From Humibacter sp. RRB41 (lineage in GTDB: Bacteria > Actinomycetota > Actinomycetes > Actinomycetales > Microbacteriaceae): DNA of 64,000 nucleotides. A program made the position numbers and the translations under genes. Under the pieces are notes generated by a model. That model was not told the origin of the DNA, ran no database searches, and saw nothing but the letters and a program-made list of their open reading frames with translations. Each line of letters starts with the position of its first letter. Position 1 is the stretch's first letter. Positions 44,994 to 52,847 of the stretch are shown in pieces. The DNA lies in assembly GCF_022761015.1 (NCBI RefSeq), contig NZ_JAKWJQ010000006.1, positions 1-64,000 on the forward strand, written 5' to 3'.

Positions 44994-47081
44994 ATGCCCT
45001 CGCCCGCGCTGACGAGAACCTTCTCGCCGTGGTCGATGGGCGGGCTCCGGCTCCCGCATCGCGTCGTCGTCGGCAGCATGCACACCGGCTTGGAGATGAG
45101 CGACGACGAAGGCGCCGGTCTCGCCGCCTTCTACCGGGAGCGGATCGAGGGAGGAGCGGCCCTCATCATCACCGGGGGCCTGGCCGTCGGGCCGGCCGGC
45201 CGCGGCGGACCGGACTACGCCGTGCTGACCGATCCCGTGGCCGGCGCACGGTTGGCGGCGGCGGTTCTGGCAGTGCACGAGGCCGGCGGATTCGTCTGCG
45301 CCCAGCTGTTCCACGCCGGCAGGTATGCGCTGCTGGATGGACTGACCGACCCTGACGGAAGCCCGAGCGAGGCGGTCGCGCCATCCGCCGTGCCGTGGTC
45401 GGCCGCTCGCGGAGCCGTACCACGAGCCCTGACAGGTGGCGAAGCCTGGTCGATCGTGGCCGAGTTCGCCGCTGCCGCTGCGACAGCGAAGGAACTCGGA
45501 TTCGACGCCGTCGAGGTGATGGCCTCCGAGGGCTACCTCATCAACCAGTTCTGCTCGCCGGTGACGAACCTGCGCGACGACGAGTGGGGCGGCGATGCCG
45601 AGCGGCGCTCGCGGTTCGCGCTCGAGGTGGTTACCGCGGTGCGCACCGCGGTCGGTGGCCTTCCGATCTCCGTTCGCCTGTCGGGCGACGATCTGATGCC
45701 AGGGGGTCCCGATCCCGTCGAGTACGCCGAGCTGGCCGTACGCCTTGCCCGCGCGGGCGCTGATGCGGTGAGTGTCGGCATCGGATGGCACGAGTCGAGG
45801 GTCCCAACCGTTCAGGCCACAGTTCCGCACGGCGCCTGGCTGGCGGCGACCGAACGGATCGCCGCAGCGCTCGCCGACGCACAACTGCCGACGGCGGTCA
45901 TCGCGAGCAACAGGTTCACCGACCTGCGCGACGTGGAACTCGTGCTGAAGCGCGGCACGGTGCAGGCCGTTGCGTTGGCGCGGCCGTTCCTCGCCGATCC
46001 GCGGCTGATCGAGCGTTCCCGGGCAGGCGACTTCGCGGCCGTGAACACCTGCATCGGCTGTGATCAGGCCTGCATCGATCGTTCGCTGGTGTTCGCACCC
46101 GTTTCGTGCCTGGTGAACCCGCGGGCGGGGCGGGAGGCCGAGCATCCCATCGTCATCACACGCTCGCGATCCGACATGGCCGTCGTTGGCGGAGGCCCGA
46201 CGGGCATGGCAGCGGCATTGGACCTCGCTCGACGCGGACACGGTGTCACCCTGTTCGAGTCCTCGCCCGAACTCGGCGGCCAGTTCTCGCTAGCGGCTCG
46301 CATTCCGGGCAAGGAGGACTACGCGGCATCGGCACGCGCGGCACGGCTGGAGCTGGGGGCCCTCGGTGCGACCCTTCGACTGGGCGTCAGGGCAGTCGTC
46401 GACGATCTCGAGAGGTTCGATGGCGTCGTGGTGGCATCCGGCGTCAGACCACGAACCATCGACGTGCCCGGTGCGGATCTCCCGCACGTCATCGACTACG
46501 AGACGGCGATCATCGACGGAGTCGCACAGGGCCCCGTGGTCATCGTCGGCGGAGGCGGCATCGGCGTCGACGTCGCGACCCTGCTCGTCGAGCCCTCGGA
46601 TGCCCGCGAGCGCGCCGCACGCTTCGGCCCGGCATTCGACCTTCCGTGGCCCGCCGACCTGGTCGAGGCCGGGCGCCGCGACTGGGCCAATCGCGCGCCG
46701 CGCCGCTCGCCGCTGCCCGGCAAGGACGTGACCGTCCTGCGGCGCACCGGCAAGTTCGCCGCAGGAGTGGGCATCACGACCAGGTGGGTCGTGCTCGGCG
46801 CGCTACGAGCTGCAGGGGTGACCATGATCTCCGGGGTCGGCTACCGTGCGATCACTCCGCACGGCGTGCTGATCGAGACGTCGGAGGGCGAGACCCGGCT
46901 GCTGCCCGCGGCCACGGTCGTGGTGTGCGCCGGCCAGGAGCCGTACGCGCCGCTGGCGTCTGAGCTCGAGCGGAGAGGCATCCGATTCGAGTGTGCGGGC
47001 GGAGCGCGCGACGCGCGGGGGGTCGACGCCGCGCGTGCGACGTCGGAGGGGCTTGCTGCGGCACGCAGGCTGGCACTGTGA
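44994..47081 (+). CDS. Old-Yellow-Enzyme/2,4-dienoyl-CoA reductase-type flavoprotein
   Basis: The protein has 695 residues. The N-terminal TIM barrel (~1-345) binds FMN as in Old Yellow Enzyme: AQLFHAGRYALLDG, SEGYLINQFCSPVTNLRDDEWGG and ASNRFTDLRDVELVLKRG. A [4Fe-4S] site follows in CIGCDQACIDRS and the later Cys of SCLVNPRAG. The C-terminal FAD and NAD(P)H domains (~385-695) show AVVGGGPTGMAAALDLARRG and VIVGGGGIGVDVATLL. This is the FadH architecture (E. coli 672 residues), which transfers hydride through FAD, the cluster and FMN to dienoyl-CoA. In this operon it would reduce a cyclohexadienyl-carbonyl intermediate. It starts three bases after the SDR and closes the operon. Confidence 0.88.
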   Translation: MPSPALTRTFSPWSMGGLRLPHRVVVGSMHTGLEMSDDEGAGLAAFYRERIEGGAALIITGGLAVGPAGRGGPDYAVLTDPVAGARLAAAVLAVHEAGGFVCAQLFHAGRYALLDGLTDPDGSPSEAVAPSAVPWSAARGAVPRALTGGEAWSIVAEFAAAAATAKELGFDAVEVMASEGYLINQFCSPVTNLRDDEWGGDAERRSRFALEVVTAVRTAVGGLPISVRLSGDDLMPGGPDPVEYAELAVRLARAGADAVSVGIGWHESRVPTVQATVPHGAWLAATERIAAALADAQLPTAVIASNRFTDLRDVELVLKRGTVQAVALARPFLADPRLIERSRAGDFAAVNTCIGCDQACIDRSLVFAPVSCLVNPRAGREAEHPIVITRSRSDMAVVGGGPTGMAAALDLARRGHGVTLFESSPELGGQFSLAARIPGKEDYAASARAARLELGALGATLRLGVRAVVDDLERFDGVVVASGVRPRTIDVPGADLPHVIDYETAIIDGVAQGPVVIVGGGGIGVDVATLLVEPSDARERAARFGPAFDLPWPADLVEAGRRDWANRAPRRSPLPGKDVTVLRRTGKFAAGVGITTRWVVLGALRAAGVTMISGVGYRAITPHGVLIETSEGETRLLPAATVVVCAGQEPYAPLASELERRGIRFECAGGARDARGVDAARATSEGLAAARRLAL

Positions 47082-47248
47082 ACCGCACGATTATCGTTCG
47101 GGGCGTGAATCTGCAAGAATGATCAGTCGAGTTCGTACGGGACGACCCTCTATCAGACCGTACTGGAACTCTCCATCAGACCTCCTGCCGCGTGTGCCCC
47201 ACGCCCTCGGCAGTCAGTTCGCGCGAAACACGTTGAATCAGGAGAATT

Positions 47249-47662
47249 GTGGCTGTCAAGATCCGCCTCAAGAGGCTCGGCAAGATCCGAGCCCCGTATT
47301 ACCGCATCGTCGTCGCCGACTCGCGCACCAAGCGCGACGGTCGCGTGATCGAAGAGATCGGCAAGTATCACCCCACCGAGGAGCCCTCGTTCATCGAGGT
47401 GAACTCCGTGCGTGCCCAGTACTGGCTCTCCGTCGGTGCGCAGCCGACCGAGCAGGTCGCGGCCATCCTGAAGCTGACCGGTGACTGGGGCAAGTTCAAG
47501 GGCGACAAGGACGCCGTGAGCACCGTCAAGACGCGGGAGCCCAAGGTGCCGTTCGTCGCAGACGAGAAGAAGAAGCCTGTGCTCAAGCCGAAGACCGAGA
47601 AGCCGGCCGCCAAGGCCGAGCCTGCGGCCGCCGAGCCGGCTGACGAGACGACTGAGGCGTAA
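47249..47662 (+). CDS. rpsP: 30S ribosomal protein S16
   Basis: The 137-residue protein begins [20 protein letters not shown], diagnostic of S16, followed by [21 protein letters not shown]. An Ala/Glu/Lys-rich tail of about 45 residues extends beyond the ~80-residue core, as is common in actinobacteria. The start is GTG 47249 with AGGAG (47240-47244) upstream. The 167-base gap from the preceding operon should hold its promoter, but I see no convincing -10. The KH-domain gene follows after four bases. Confidence 0.96.
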   Translation: MAVKIRLKRLGKIRAPYYRIVVADSRTKRDGRVIEEIGKYHPTEEPSFIEVNSVRAQYWLSVGAQPTEQVAAILKLTGDWGKFKGDKDAVSTVKTREPKVPFVADEKKKPVLKPKTEKPAAKAEPAAAEPADETTEA

Positions 47663-47666
47663 TACC

Positions 47667-47894
47667 TTGCTCGCTCCTGCTCTGCAGCACCTGGTCGAAG
47701 GCATCGTCGATCACCCCGACGATGTGCACGTCGTTGCGAAGGAATCTCCGCGCGGCGAGGTCCTCGAGGTTCGCGTGAACCCCGAGGACCTCGGCCGGGT
47801 GATCGGCCGCTCCGGCCGTACCGCGAAGGCTCTCCGCTCGGTCGTCAGCGCGCTGGCCGACGGCCATCGCGTTCGCGTCGATCTCATCGACTGA
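47667..47894 (+). CDS. khpA: KH-domain RNA-binding protein (YlqC/KhpA)
   Basis: The 75-residue single-KH-domain protein has the GxxG loop in RVIGRSGRTAKALRSVV. It is encoded between rpsP and rimM as in most Gram-positive genomes and acts as a small RNA-binding protein linked to ribosome or sRNA biology. The start is TTG 47667, because no ATG or GTG is in frame before the conserved LAPALQHLVEGIVDHPDDV segment. Confidence 0.92.
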   Translation: MLAPALQHLVEGIVDHPDDVHVVAKESPRGEVLEVRVNPEDLGRVIGRSGRTAKALRSVVSALADGHRVRVDLID

Positions 47895-47899
47895 CCAAG

Positions 47900-48505
47900 G
47901 TGAGCGGGAAACAACCCAAGGCGCAGCTTCGCGTCGGACGACTGACCAAGGCCCATGGTCTCAAAGGGGCAATCAAACTCGAGCTCTTCACGGATGACCC
48001 CGAACGGCGGTTCGTTCCCGGTGCAGAGTTCTCCCTGCAGGTGCCGACCGGGTCGAAGTGGCACGGTAAGACCCTCACGCTCACCGAGCTGCGTTGGTAT
48101 AACGGTCACGCCGTGGGCTTCTTCGAAGGCGTCGCCGACCGCACGGAGGCGGAGTCGCTGATCAAGGCGATTCTCTGGGTCGACCAGGACGACAGCGTCG
48201 AAGAGGATGCCTGGTACGACCACCAGCTGGTCGGCCTCTCGGTACTCCGAGACGGCATCGAAGTCGGCACCGTCGCACGCGTCGACCACCTGCCGGCCCA
48301 GGACCTGCTCGCCGTGAAGACGCCGAGCGGCGAGGTGTTGGTGCCGTTCGTCTCCGCGATCGTGCCGGAGGTGGACATCCAGGCCGGAACGGTCATCGTG
48401 ACGCCGCCGCTCGGTCTGTTCGAAGAGGTGCCTGACTCGCTCGACGACGACGACGACACCGCCGTCGAGAAGGATGATGACGACACGGCGGGCGAATCGG
48501 ACTGA
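47900..48505 (+). CDS. rimM: Ribosome maturation factor RimM
   Basis: RimM assists maturation of the 30S head and binds S19. The 201-residue protein has LRVGRLTKAHGLKGAIKLELFTD at the N-terminus and the PRC-barrel segment DHQLVGLSVLRDGIEVGTV, then VPFVSAIVPEVDIQAGTVIV. A ~30-residue Asp-rich tail (DDDDDTAVEKDDDDTAGESD) is unusual. trmD, which normally follows rimM, is absent; instead a convergent nitrate island begins after a strong hairpin. Confidence 0.95.
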   Translation: MSGKQPKAQLRVGRLTKAHGLKGAIKLELFTDDPERRFVPGAEFSLQVPTGSKWHGKTLTLTELRWYNGHAVGFFEGVADRTEAESLIKAILWVDQDDSVEEDAWYDHQLVGLSVLRDGIEVGTVARVDHLPAQDLLAVKTPSGEVLVPFVSAIVPEVDIQAGTVIVTPPLGLFEEVPDSLDDDDDTAVEKDDDDTAGESD

Positions 48506-48515
48506 ACGCACCGCG

Positions 48516-48569
48516 AACGGCGGCACTTCGGAGTGGGCCGGCAGCCCTGGCCTCCGAAGTACCGCCGTT
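48516..48569. terminator. Long inverted repeat between rimM and the globin gene
   Basis: An 18-base arm at 48516-48533 (AACGGCGGCACTTCGGAG) pairs with 48552-48569 with a single mismatch (48524/48561) and an 18-base loop. It lies between convergent genes and can end transcription from both sides. It is followed by ttgtgctc, not a clear T-run. Confidence 0.65.
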
Positions 48570-48583
48570 GTGCTCGACGTGCG

Positions 48584-48940
48584 CTACGCGGTGACGATCT
48601 CGGACTCGAGTGGCGCGATCGCGCCGATGATGGTGGTCACGGTGTCCGCCGGAACTCCGGCGTCCGTCAAGGCGGCGGTGAGGTGTCCTGCCACGAGTCC
48701 GAAGTGGTTCCGGCCGATCTCCAGCCCCTTGTGGACCTCGGCCATCGGGGCGCCCGTATAGGCGTCTTGCGGGCCACCGAGAGCGACAGTGAAGAATTCG
48801 ACCTGCAGCCGCTTCAGTCTCGTCATGTTGACGCCGACGAAGAAGTCCGCCAGGTCGTCGTCTGCCAGAACTCGGTCGTAGAAGTCTGCGACCACAACGG
48901 TCAGCGCGTCGGCGCCGCCGATCTCTTCGTAAATGGACAT
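48584..48940 (-). CDS. glbN: Group I truncated haemoglobin
   Basis: This 118-residue 2-on-2 globin matches group I (GlbN). B10 Tyr lies in [12 protein letters not shown], Gln in the E helix in [13 protein letters not shown], and the proximal His F8 region is [20 protein letters not shown]. GlbN of mycobacteria oxidises nitric oxide to nitrate. Located 12 bases after the nitrate reductase gene, whose stop its AGGAG site nearly touches, it is part of the same operon and probably detoxifies NO formed during nitrate or nitrite reduction. The symbol follows the family. Confidence 0.88.
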   Translation of the reverse strand: MSIYEEIGGADALTVVVADFYDRVLADDDLADFFVGVNMTRLKRLQVEFFTVALGGPQDAYTGAPMAEVHKGLEIGRNHFGLVAGHLTAALTDAGVPADTVTTIIGAIAPLESEIVTA

Positions 48941-48952
48941 GGGTGGTTCTCC

Positions 48953-51088
48953 TTATCGGTCGGGGTTGAGCGCCGTGGTCAGCGCGTGGATCGTCACCAC
49001 GCTGTTCTTGAATTCGGGCATGAACGAGATCGGGTCCGTGGCATCGGAGACCAGAACGTTGGCGCTCTGAACGCCGGGAAAGTGGAACGGCAGGAATACG
49101 GTGTCGCGGCGGATGCCTCGTGTCGTCTGCGCGATCGCCACGACAGTGCCGCGCGCGTTTCGCAGCTCGATGGTGTCGCCGTCCACGATGCCTCGATCAG
49201 CAGCCGTCGCGGGGTGCAGTTGAGCACGCAACACCGGTTGCGCTTCATTCAATTCGGGCACTCGTCGGGTCTGACTCCCCGACTGGTAGTGCTCGAGAAG
49301 GCGGCCAGTGATCAGAACGAGTTCGTCGCCAGCAGGCAGCTGGGCGGCATCGGCATGCACGTGCACCGGGACGACGCGGGCGAGACCGTCTTCGGTCCCG
49401 AATCGATCGGAGAACAACCGCGGGGTGCCGCGGCTGCCTGCCGGGTAGGGCCAGTAGGCGGGGCGGCCGGCATCCAGGAGTTCATAGCTGAGACCCGAGT
49501 AGTCCGCGATACTACCCTCTGAGGCGCGGGCCAGCTCATCGAACACGGCCGAGGCCTCGATGTCGTACGTGCCAGGGGCATCCAGCCTCGCCGCGAGCTC
49601 GGCCATGATCCACAGCTCGCTCCGCGCGCCCGCCGGAGGGGAGATGGAGCGCCTGCGTCGGATGACGCGTCCCTCGAGGTTGGTCATCGTGCCTTCCTCT
49701 TCTGCCCACTGCGTAACAGGAAGGATGACGTCGGCGAGCTCTGCGGTCTCGGAGAGGAAGAAGTCGCAGACGACGAGCAGGTCGAGGCGGGCCAGGGCGG
49801 CTCGCACCTCCGAGGCATTCGGCGCTGAAACCACGACGTTCGCCCCGTGCACCAGCAAGGCACGTACGCCGTCGGGCTGTCCCAGCGAAGCCAAGAGCTG
49901 CACCGCGGGGAGTCCCGCGCCGGGGATGGCCTCCTCGTCGACGCCCCAGACGGCGGCGACGTGGCGACGGGCATCCGGATCGGTGATCTTGCGGTAGCCG
50001 GGCAGTTGATCGCACTTCTGTCCGTGTTCTCGTCCACCTTGCCCGTTACCCTGACCGGTCATCGTTCCGTACCCGCCGGATTCGGAGCCGGGCAGACCCA
50101 GAACGAGAGCGAGGTTGATGGCCGCAGTGGCGGTGTCGGTCCCGTTCACATGCTGTTCGACGCCGCGCCCCGTCAGAATGTAGGTTCCGTTTCCGGAAGC
50201 CAGACGACGCGCGACCTCACGTAACTGACCGGATGGAACGCCGGTCACAGCCTGGGTGCGCTCGGGCCACCACTCCGAGACGCTGCGCCTGAGTTCGCCG
50301 AATCCACTGGTGCGTTCCGCGATGTACCCGGCGTCGTAGAGGCGCTCCTTGATGACGATGTGCGTCAGACCCAGGAGCAGCGCGAGATCGGTTCCAGGCA
50401 TCGGTTGAAGATGGATTCCGGCTCCGTCAGCTGTCAGCTTCGCCGTGGAGCTCTCGCGGGGGTCGACGACGATCAAGCCACCTGCCTTTCGCGCTCCCTC
50501 CAGATGCGACAGGATCGGTGGCATCGTGTCGGCCATGTTCGAGCCGAGTACGAGGATCGTGCCGGCCTCGTCCAGGTCGGCCACCGGGAACGGCAGGCCC
50601 CGGTCGAGACCGAATGCGCGGTTCGCCGCTGCCGCAGCAGACGACATGCAGAACCGGCCGTTGTAGTCGATTCGAGACGTACCCAGTGCGATCCGGGCGA
50701 ACTTTCCGAGTTGGTACGCCTTCTCGTTGGTGAGGCCGCCGCCCCCGAAGACGCCGACCGCGTCGGCGCCATGCTGTCGTCGGCAGTCGATGAGACGATC
50801 GGCGATCAGATCGAGGGCCTCATCCCACGACACCGGGCAGAGCTTTCCGTCCTCGTCGCGGATCAGAGGCTCGACGACACGATGGGGCGAATTCAGCAGC
50901 GATGCGGATGTCCAACCCTTCTTGCAGAGGCCGCCGCGGTTGGTCGGGAAGAACAGGCCGGAGACCGTTACCGGCTCCTCGCCAGGGGCACCCGTGACCT
51001 CGTTGCGAGTGAGGGTCATCGCGCACTGGAGTGCACAGTACGGACAGTGGGTGTTCGTCTCGTGCGGTGCGGCAGGGGCCAGGGGCAT
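48953..51088 (-). CDS. Assimilatory nitrate reductase catalytic subunit (molybdopterin enzyme)
   Basis: This 711-residue bis-MGD molybdoenzyme of the NasC/NarB/NapA branch reduces nitrate to nitrite in the cytoplasm. The N-terminal [4Fe-4S] ligands are H-C-P-Y-C-A-L-Q-C and G-L-C-K-K-G. The molybdopterin domains show GVFGGGGLTNEKAYQLGKFA, RFCMSSAAAAANRAFG with the conserved Cys that can ligate Mo, VDPRESSTAKLTADG, GYGTMTGQGNGQGGREHGQK and PVTQWAEEEGTMTNLEGRV. The C-terminal molydopterin-dinucleotide domain is at ~600-711. There is no Tat signal, which fits an assimilatory enzyme. ATG 51088 lies six bases after TATCGT on its strand and is preferred to longer starts. Electrons probably come from the flavoprotein encoded just upstream. 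Confidence 0.93.
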   Translation of the reverse strand: MPLAPAAPHETNTHCPYCALQCAMTLTRNEVTGAPGEEPVTVSGLFFPTNRGGLCKKGWTSASLLNSPHRVVEPLIRDEDGKLCPVSWDEALDLIADRLIDCRRQHGADAVGVFGGGGLTNEKAYQLGKFARIALGTSRIDYNGRFCMSSAAAAANRAFGLDRGLPFPVADLDEAGTILVLGSNMADTMPPILSHLEGARKAGGLIVVDPRESSTAKLTADGAGIHLQPMPGTDLALLLGLTHIVIKERLYDAGYIAERTSGFGELRRSVSEWWPERTQAVTGVPSGQLREVARRLASGNGTYILTGRGVEQHVNGTDTATAAINLALVLGLPGSESGGYGTMTGQGNGQGGREHGQKCDQLPGYRKITDPDARRHVAAVWGVDEEAIPGAGLPAVQLLASLGQPDGVRALLVHGANVVVSAPNASEVRAALARLDLLVVCDFFLSETAELADVILPVTQWAEEEGTMTNLEGRVIRRRRSISPPAGARSELWIMAELAARLDAPGTYDIEASAVFDELARASEGSIADYSGLSYELLDAGRPAYWPYPAGSRGTPRLFSDRFGTEDGLARVVPVHVHADAAQLPAGDELVLITGRLLEHYQSGSQTRRVPELNEAQPVLRAQLHPATAADRGIVDGDTIELRNARGTVVAIAQTTRGIRRDTVFLPFHFPGVQSANVLVSDATDPISFMPEFKNSVVTIHALTTALNPDR

Positions 51089-51094
51089 GCCTCG

Positions 51095-51100
51095 ACGATA
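51095..51100 (-). promoter_or_regulatory. -10 box (TATCGT) of the nitrate reductase gene
   Basis: On the minus strand TATCGT ends six bases before ATG 51088, giving a leaderless mRNA. Immediately upstream, 51097-51111 is nearly palindromic (ATACG-g-ACGTCGTAT), a possible operator. The remaining gap to 51194 shows nothing else certain. Confidence 0.45.
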
Positions 51101-51194
51101 CGGACGTCGTATTTCGCCTCTCGCGCCCTCCGGTAAGGATTGTGTCACCGTGGACTCACACCGCGGCACGTTCGCTGTGAGGTGGTTCCGTCGC

Positions 51195-52805
51195 TCAGAC
51201 CGCAACACCGTCCGCATCGGTAAAGCGCTCGAGAAGCTCGGCGATGCGGCCTTTGCAGCCTCCGCAGCCGGTGCCGGCCCTTGTCGCCTTGCCGATGCAG
51301 GCGACGGTGTCGTTGCCCTCGGCCGCCGCCGACTGAATCTGTGCGACCGATACCCCATTGCACCAGCACACCGTGGCGTCGGGAGCGAAGGCGTCGGCGT
51401 TCGCTTCGGGACTGTAGTCCGGTCCATCGAACCGCAGCAGGAGGGACCTGTCGGCGGGGAGTTCGCCGCCGCGTTCGAACAGCAGCGTGAGTTCAGCGGA
51501 CGTGCGGGGCATCCCGACGCTGACGAATCCTTCGAGCACGCCGTCGCGCGTGATCATCTTCACGTACCGGCCGTGTTCGGGGTCTGCCCATTGCGAGACC
51601 GCTCGTGCGGACCGGTCGTCCTCGTGCTCGACGTCCCACGGTTCGACGCAGACGTCGCCGACCGCGACGATATCGACATCCTCGCCCTTCAACATGACGA
51701 CCGCCGGGCGCTCAACGAGCGGATCGGTGTCGTGCTCGCCTCCTGCGCCGATCGACGCGAATCGTGCGGCGAGCCATTCCGCCTGCCGCCACCCGGGGCC
51801 GATCAGCCCTGAAGGACCTCCCGGGATTCGGGTATCGGCATCCGCAGCGTAGTTCACGGCCACATGAGCGCAATCGCCGATCGCGTAGATCTTCGGATCG
51901 GTCCACGACCGCAGATCCGGCGTGACGACGATGCCCGCTGCCGTCTTCAGGCCGGAGGCGGTCGCAAGTTCAGAGCGTGCGCCGACCCCGCACGACAACA
52001 CGAGGAGGTCGCCGTGGATGTGTTTTCCGTCCGCCGTTCCGAGCGCATCGAATCGTCGTTCGCCGTCATCGTCTGTTCGGAATACGACGGCTTCCGCCCT
52101 GCTCTGGCCTACGACTGCAACGCCTGCACGACGTAGGGATGCTGCCAGCACCGTTCCACCGCCGATGTCGAGGTTACGGGGCATGGGAACCGGGCCGTGG
52201 TGCACGACACACGTCTCGGCTCCGGCGCGTGCAGCGAGCAACGCGAGCTCGAGCCCGAGCACACCAGCGCCGAGCACAACGATCTTCCGCCCGTTCCTGG
52301 CCGCGTCACCGACTCGGCGTGCATCGTCGAGATCGCGGAGCACGGTGATCCCGCGAGGCAGATCGTCATCCGTGCCGATGAGTCGCGTATCCGACCGCTC
52401 GAGGGCGAGCGCGTCCCGTGACATCCGCTGAACGCCATCCAGCGTAGGAACGTTGGCCCGGGCTCCCGTTGCAATCACCAGCCGGTCGTACTCGATGAGC
52501 TCACCGTCGGCCAACTCGACGGCTGAAGCCACTCGGTCGATGCGCACCACGCGCATCCCCAGCTCGACCCGTGCTCCGGCAGATCGTACGTCGTCGCCCG
52601 AATGGAGCACCATGTCGTCCCACTCGGTGTTTCCGACCGCATACTCGGCGACGAGCACACGATTGTAGGCGTCAGCAGTCTCGGCCCCCACCACCGTCAG
52701 CGCGACGTGGCCCGCTCGCACCGACGGCAGCAGCGCGTCGGCGAAACGCGCACCGACGGGACCGTAGCCGATGACCACCACCCGGAGTGCCGTGACGGCC
52801 GTCAT
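51195..52805 (-). CDS. FAD/NAD(P)H nitrite/nitrate reductase electron-transfer flavoprotein with BFD [2Fe-2S] domain
   Basis: The protein has 536 residues. The N-terminal NirB-like pyridine-nucleotide-disulfide oxidoreductase domain (~1-320) has VVVIGYGPVGARFADALLP, LVIATGARANVPTLDGV, KIVVLGAGVLGLELALLAA and KIYAIGDCAHVAVNY. The C-terminus holds a bacterioferritin-associated-ferredoxin-like [2Fe-2S] domain with the cysteines C-W-C-N-G and T-G-C-G-G-C. It lacks the siroheme domains of nitrite reductase. It is best explained as the NAD(P)H-oxidising partner of the adjacent nitrate reductase, comparable to NasB. It is transcribed on the same strand between narK and the reductase. ATG 52805 is the only sensible start near the Rossmann motif. 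Confidence 0.87.
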   Translation of the reverse strand: MTAVTALRVVVIGYGPVGARFADALLPSVRAGHVALTVVGAETADAYNRVLVAEYAVGNTEWDDMVLHSGDDVRSAGARVELGMRVVRIDRVASAVELADGELIEYDRLVIATGARANVPTLDGVQRMSRDALALERSDTRLIGTDDDLPRGITVLRDLDDARRVGDAARNGRKIVVLGAGVLGLELALLAARAGAETCVVHHGPVPMPRNLDIGGGTVLAASLRRAGVAVVGQSRAEAVVFRTDDDGERRFDALGTADGKHIHGDLLVLSCGVGARSELATASGLKTAAGIVVTPDLRSWTDPKIYAIGDCAHVAVNYAADADTRIPGGPSGLIGPGWRQAEWLAARFASIGAGGEHDTDPLVERPAVVMLKGEDVDIVAVGDVCVEPWDVEHEDDRSARAVSQWADPEHGRYVKMITRDGVLEGFVSVGMPRTSAELTLLFERGGELPADRSLLLRFDGPDYSPEANADAFAPDATVCWCNGVSVAQIQSAAAEGNDTVACIGKATRAGTGCGGCKGRIAELLERFTDADGVAV

Positions 52806-52847
52806 CGCCCGACCGCCCGCGGATGCTCCCGGCGGGACGGCCCCGGA

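Noticed and set aside
47082-47248. Ribosomal-protein leader structure before rpsP
   Set aside because: No convincing stem-loop or known S16 leader was found by eye.
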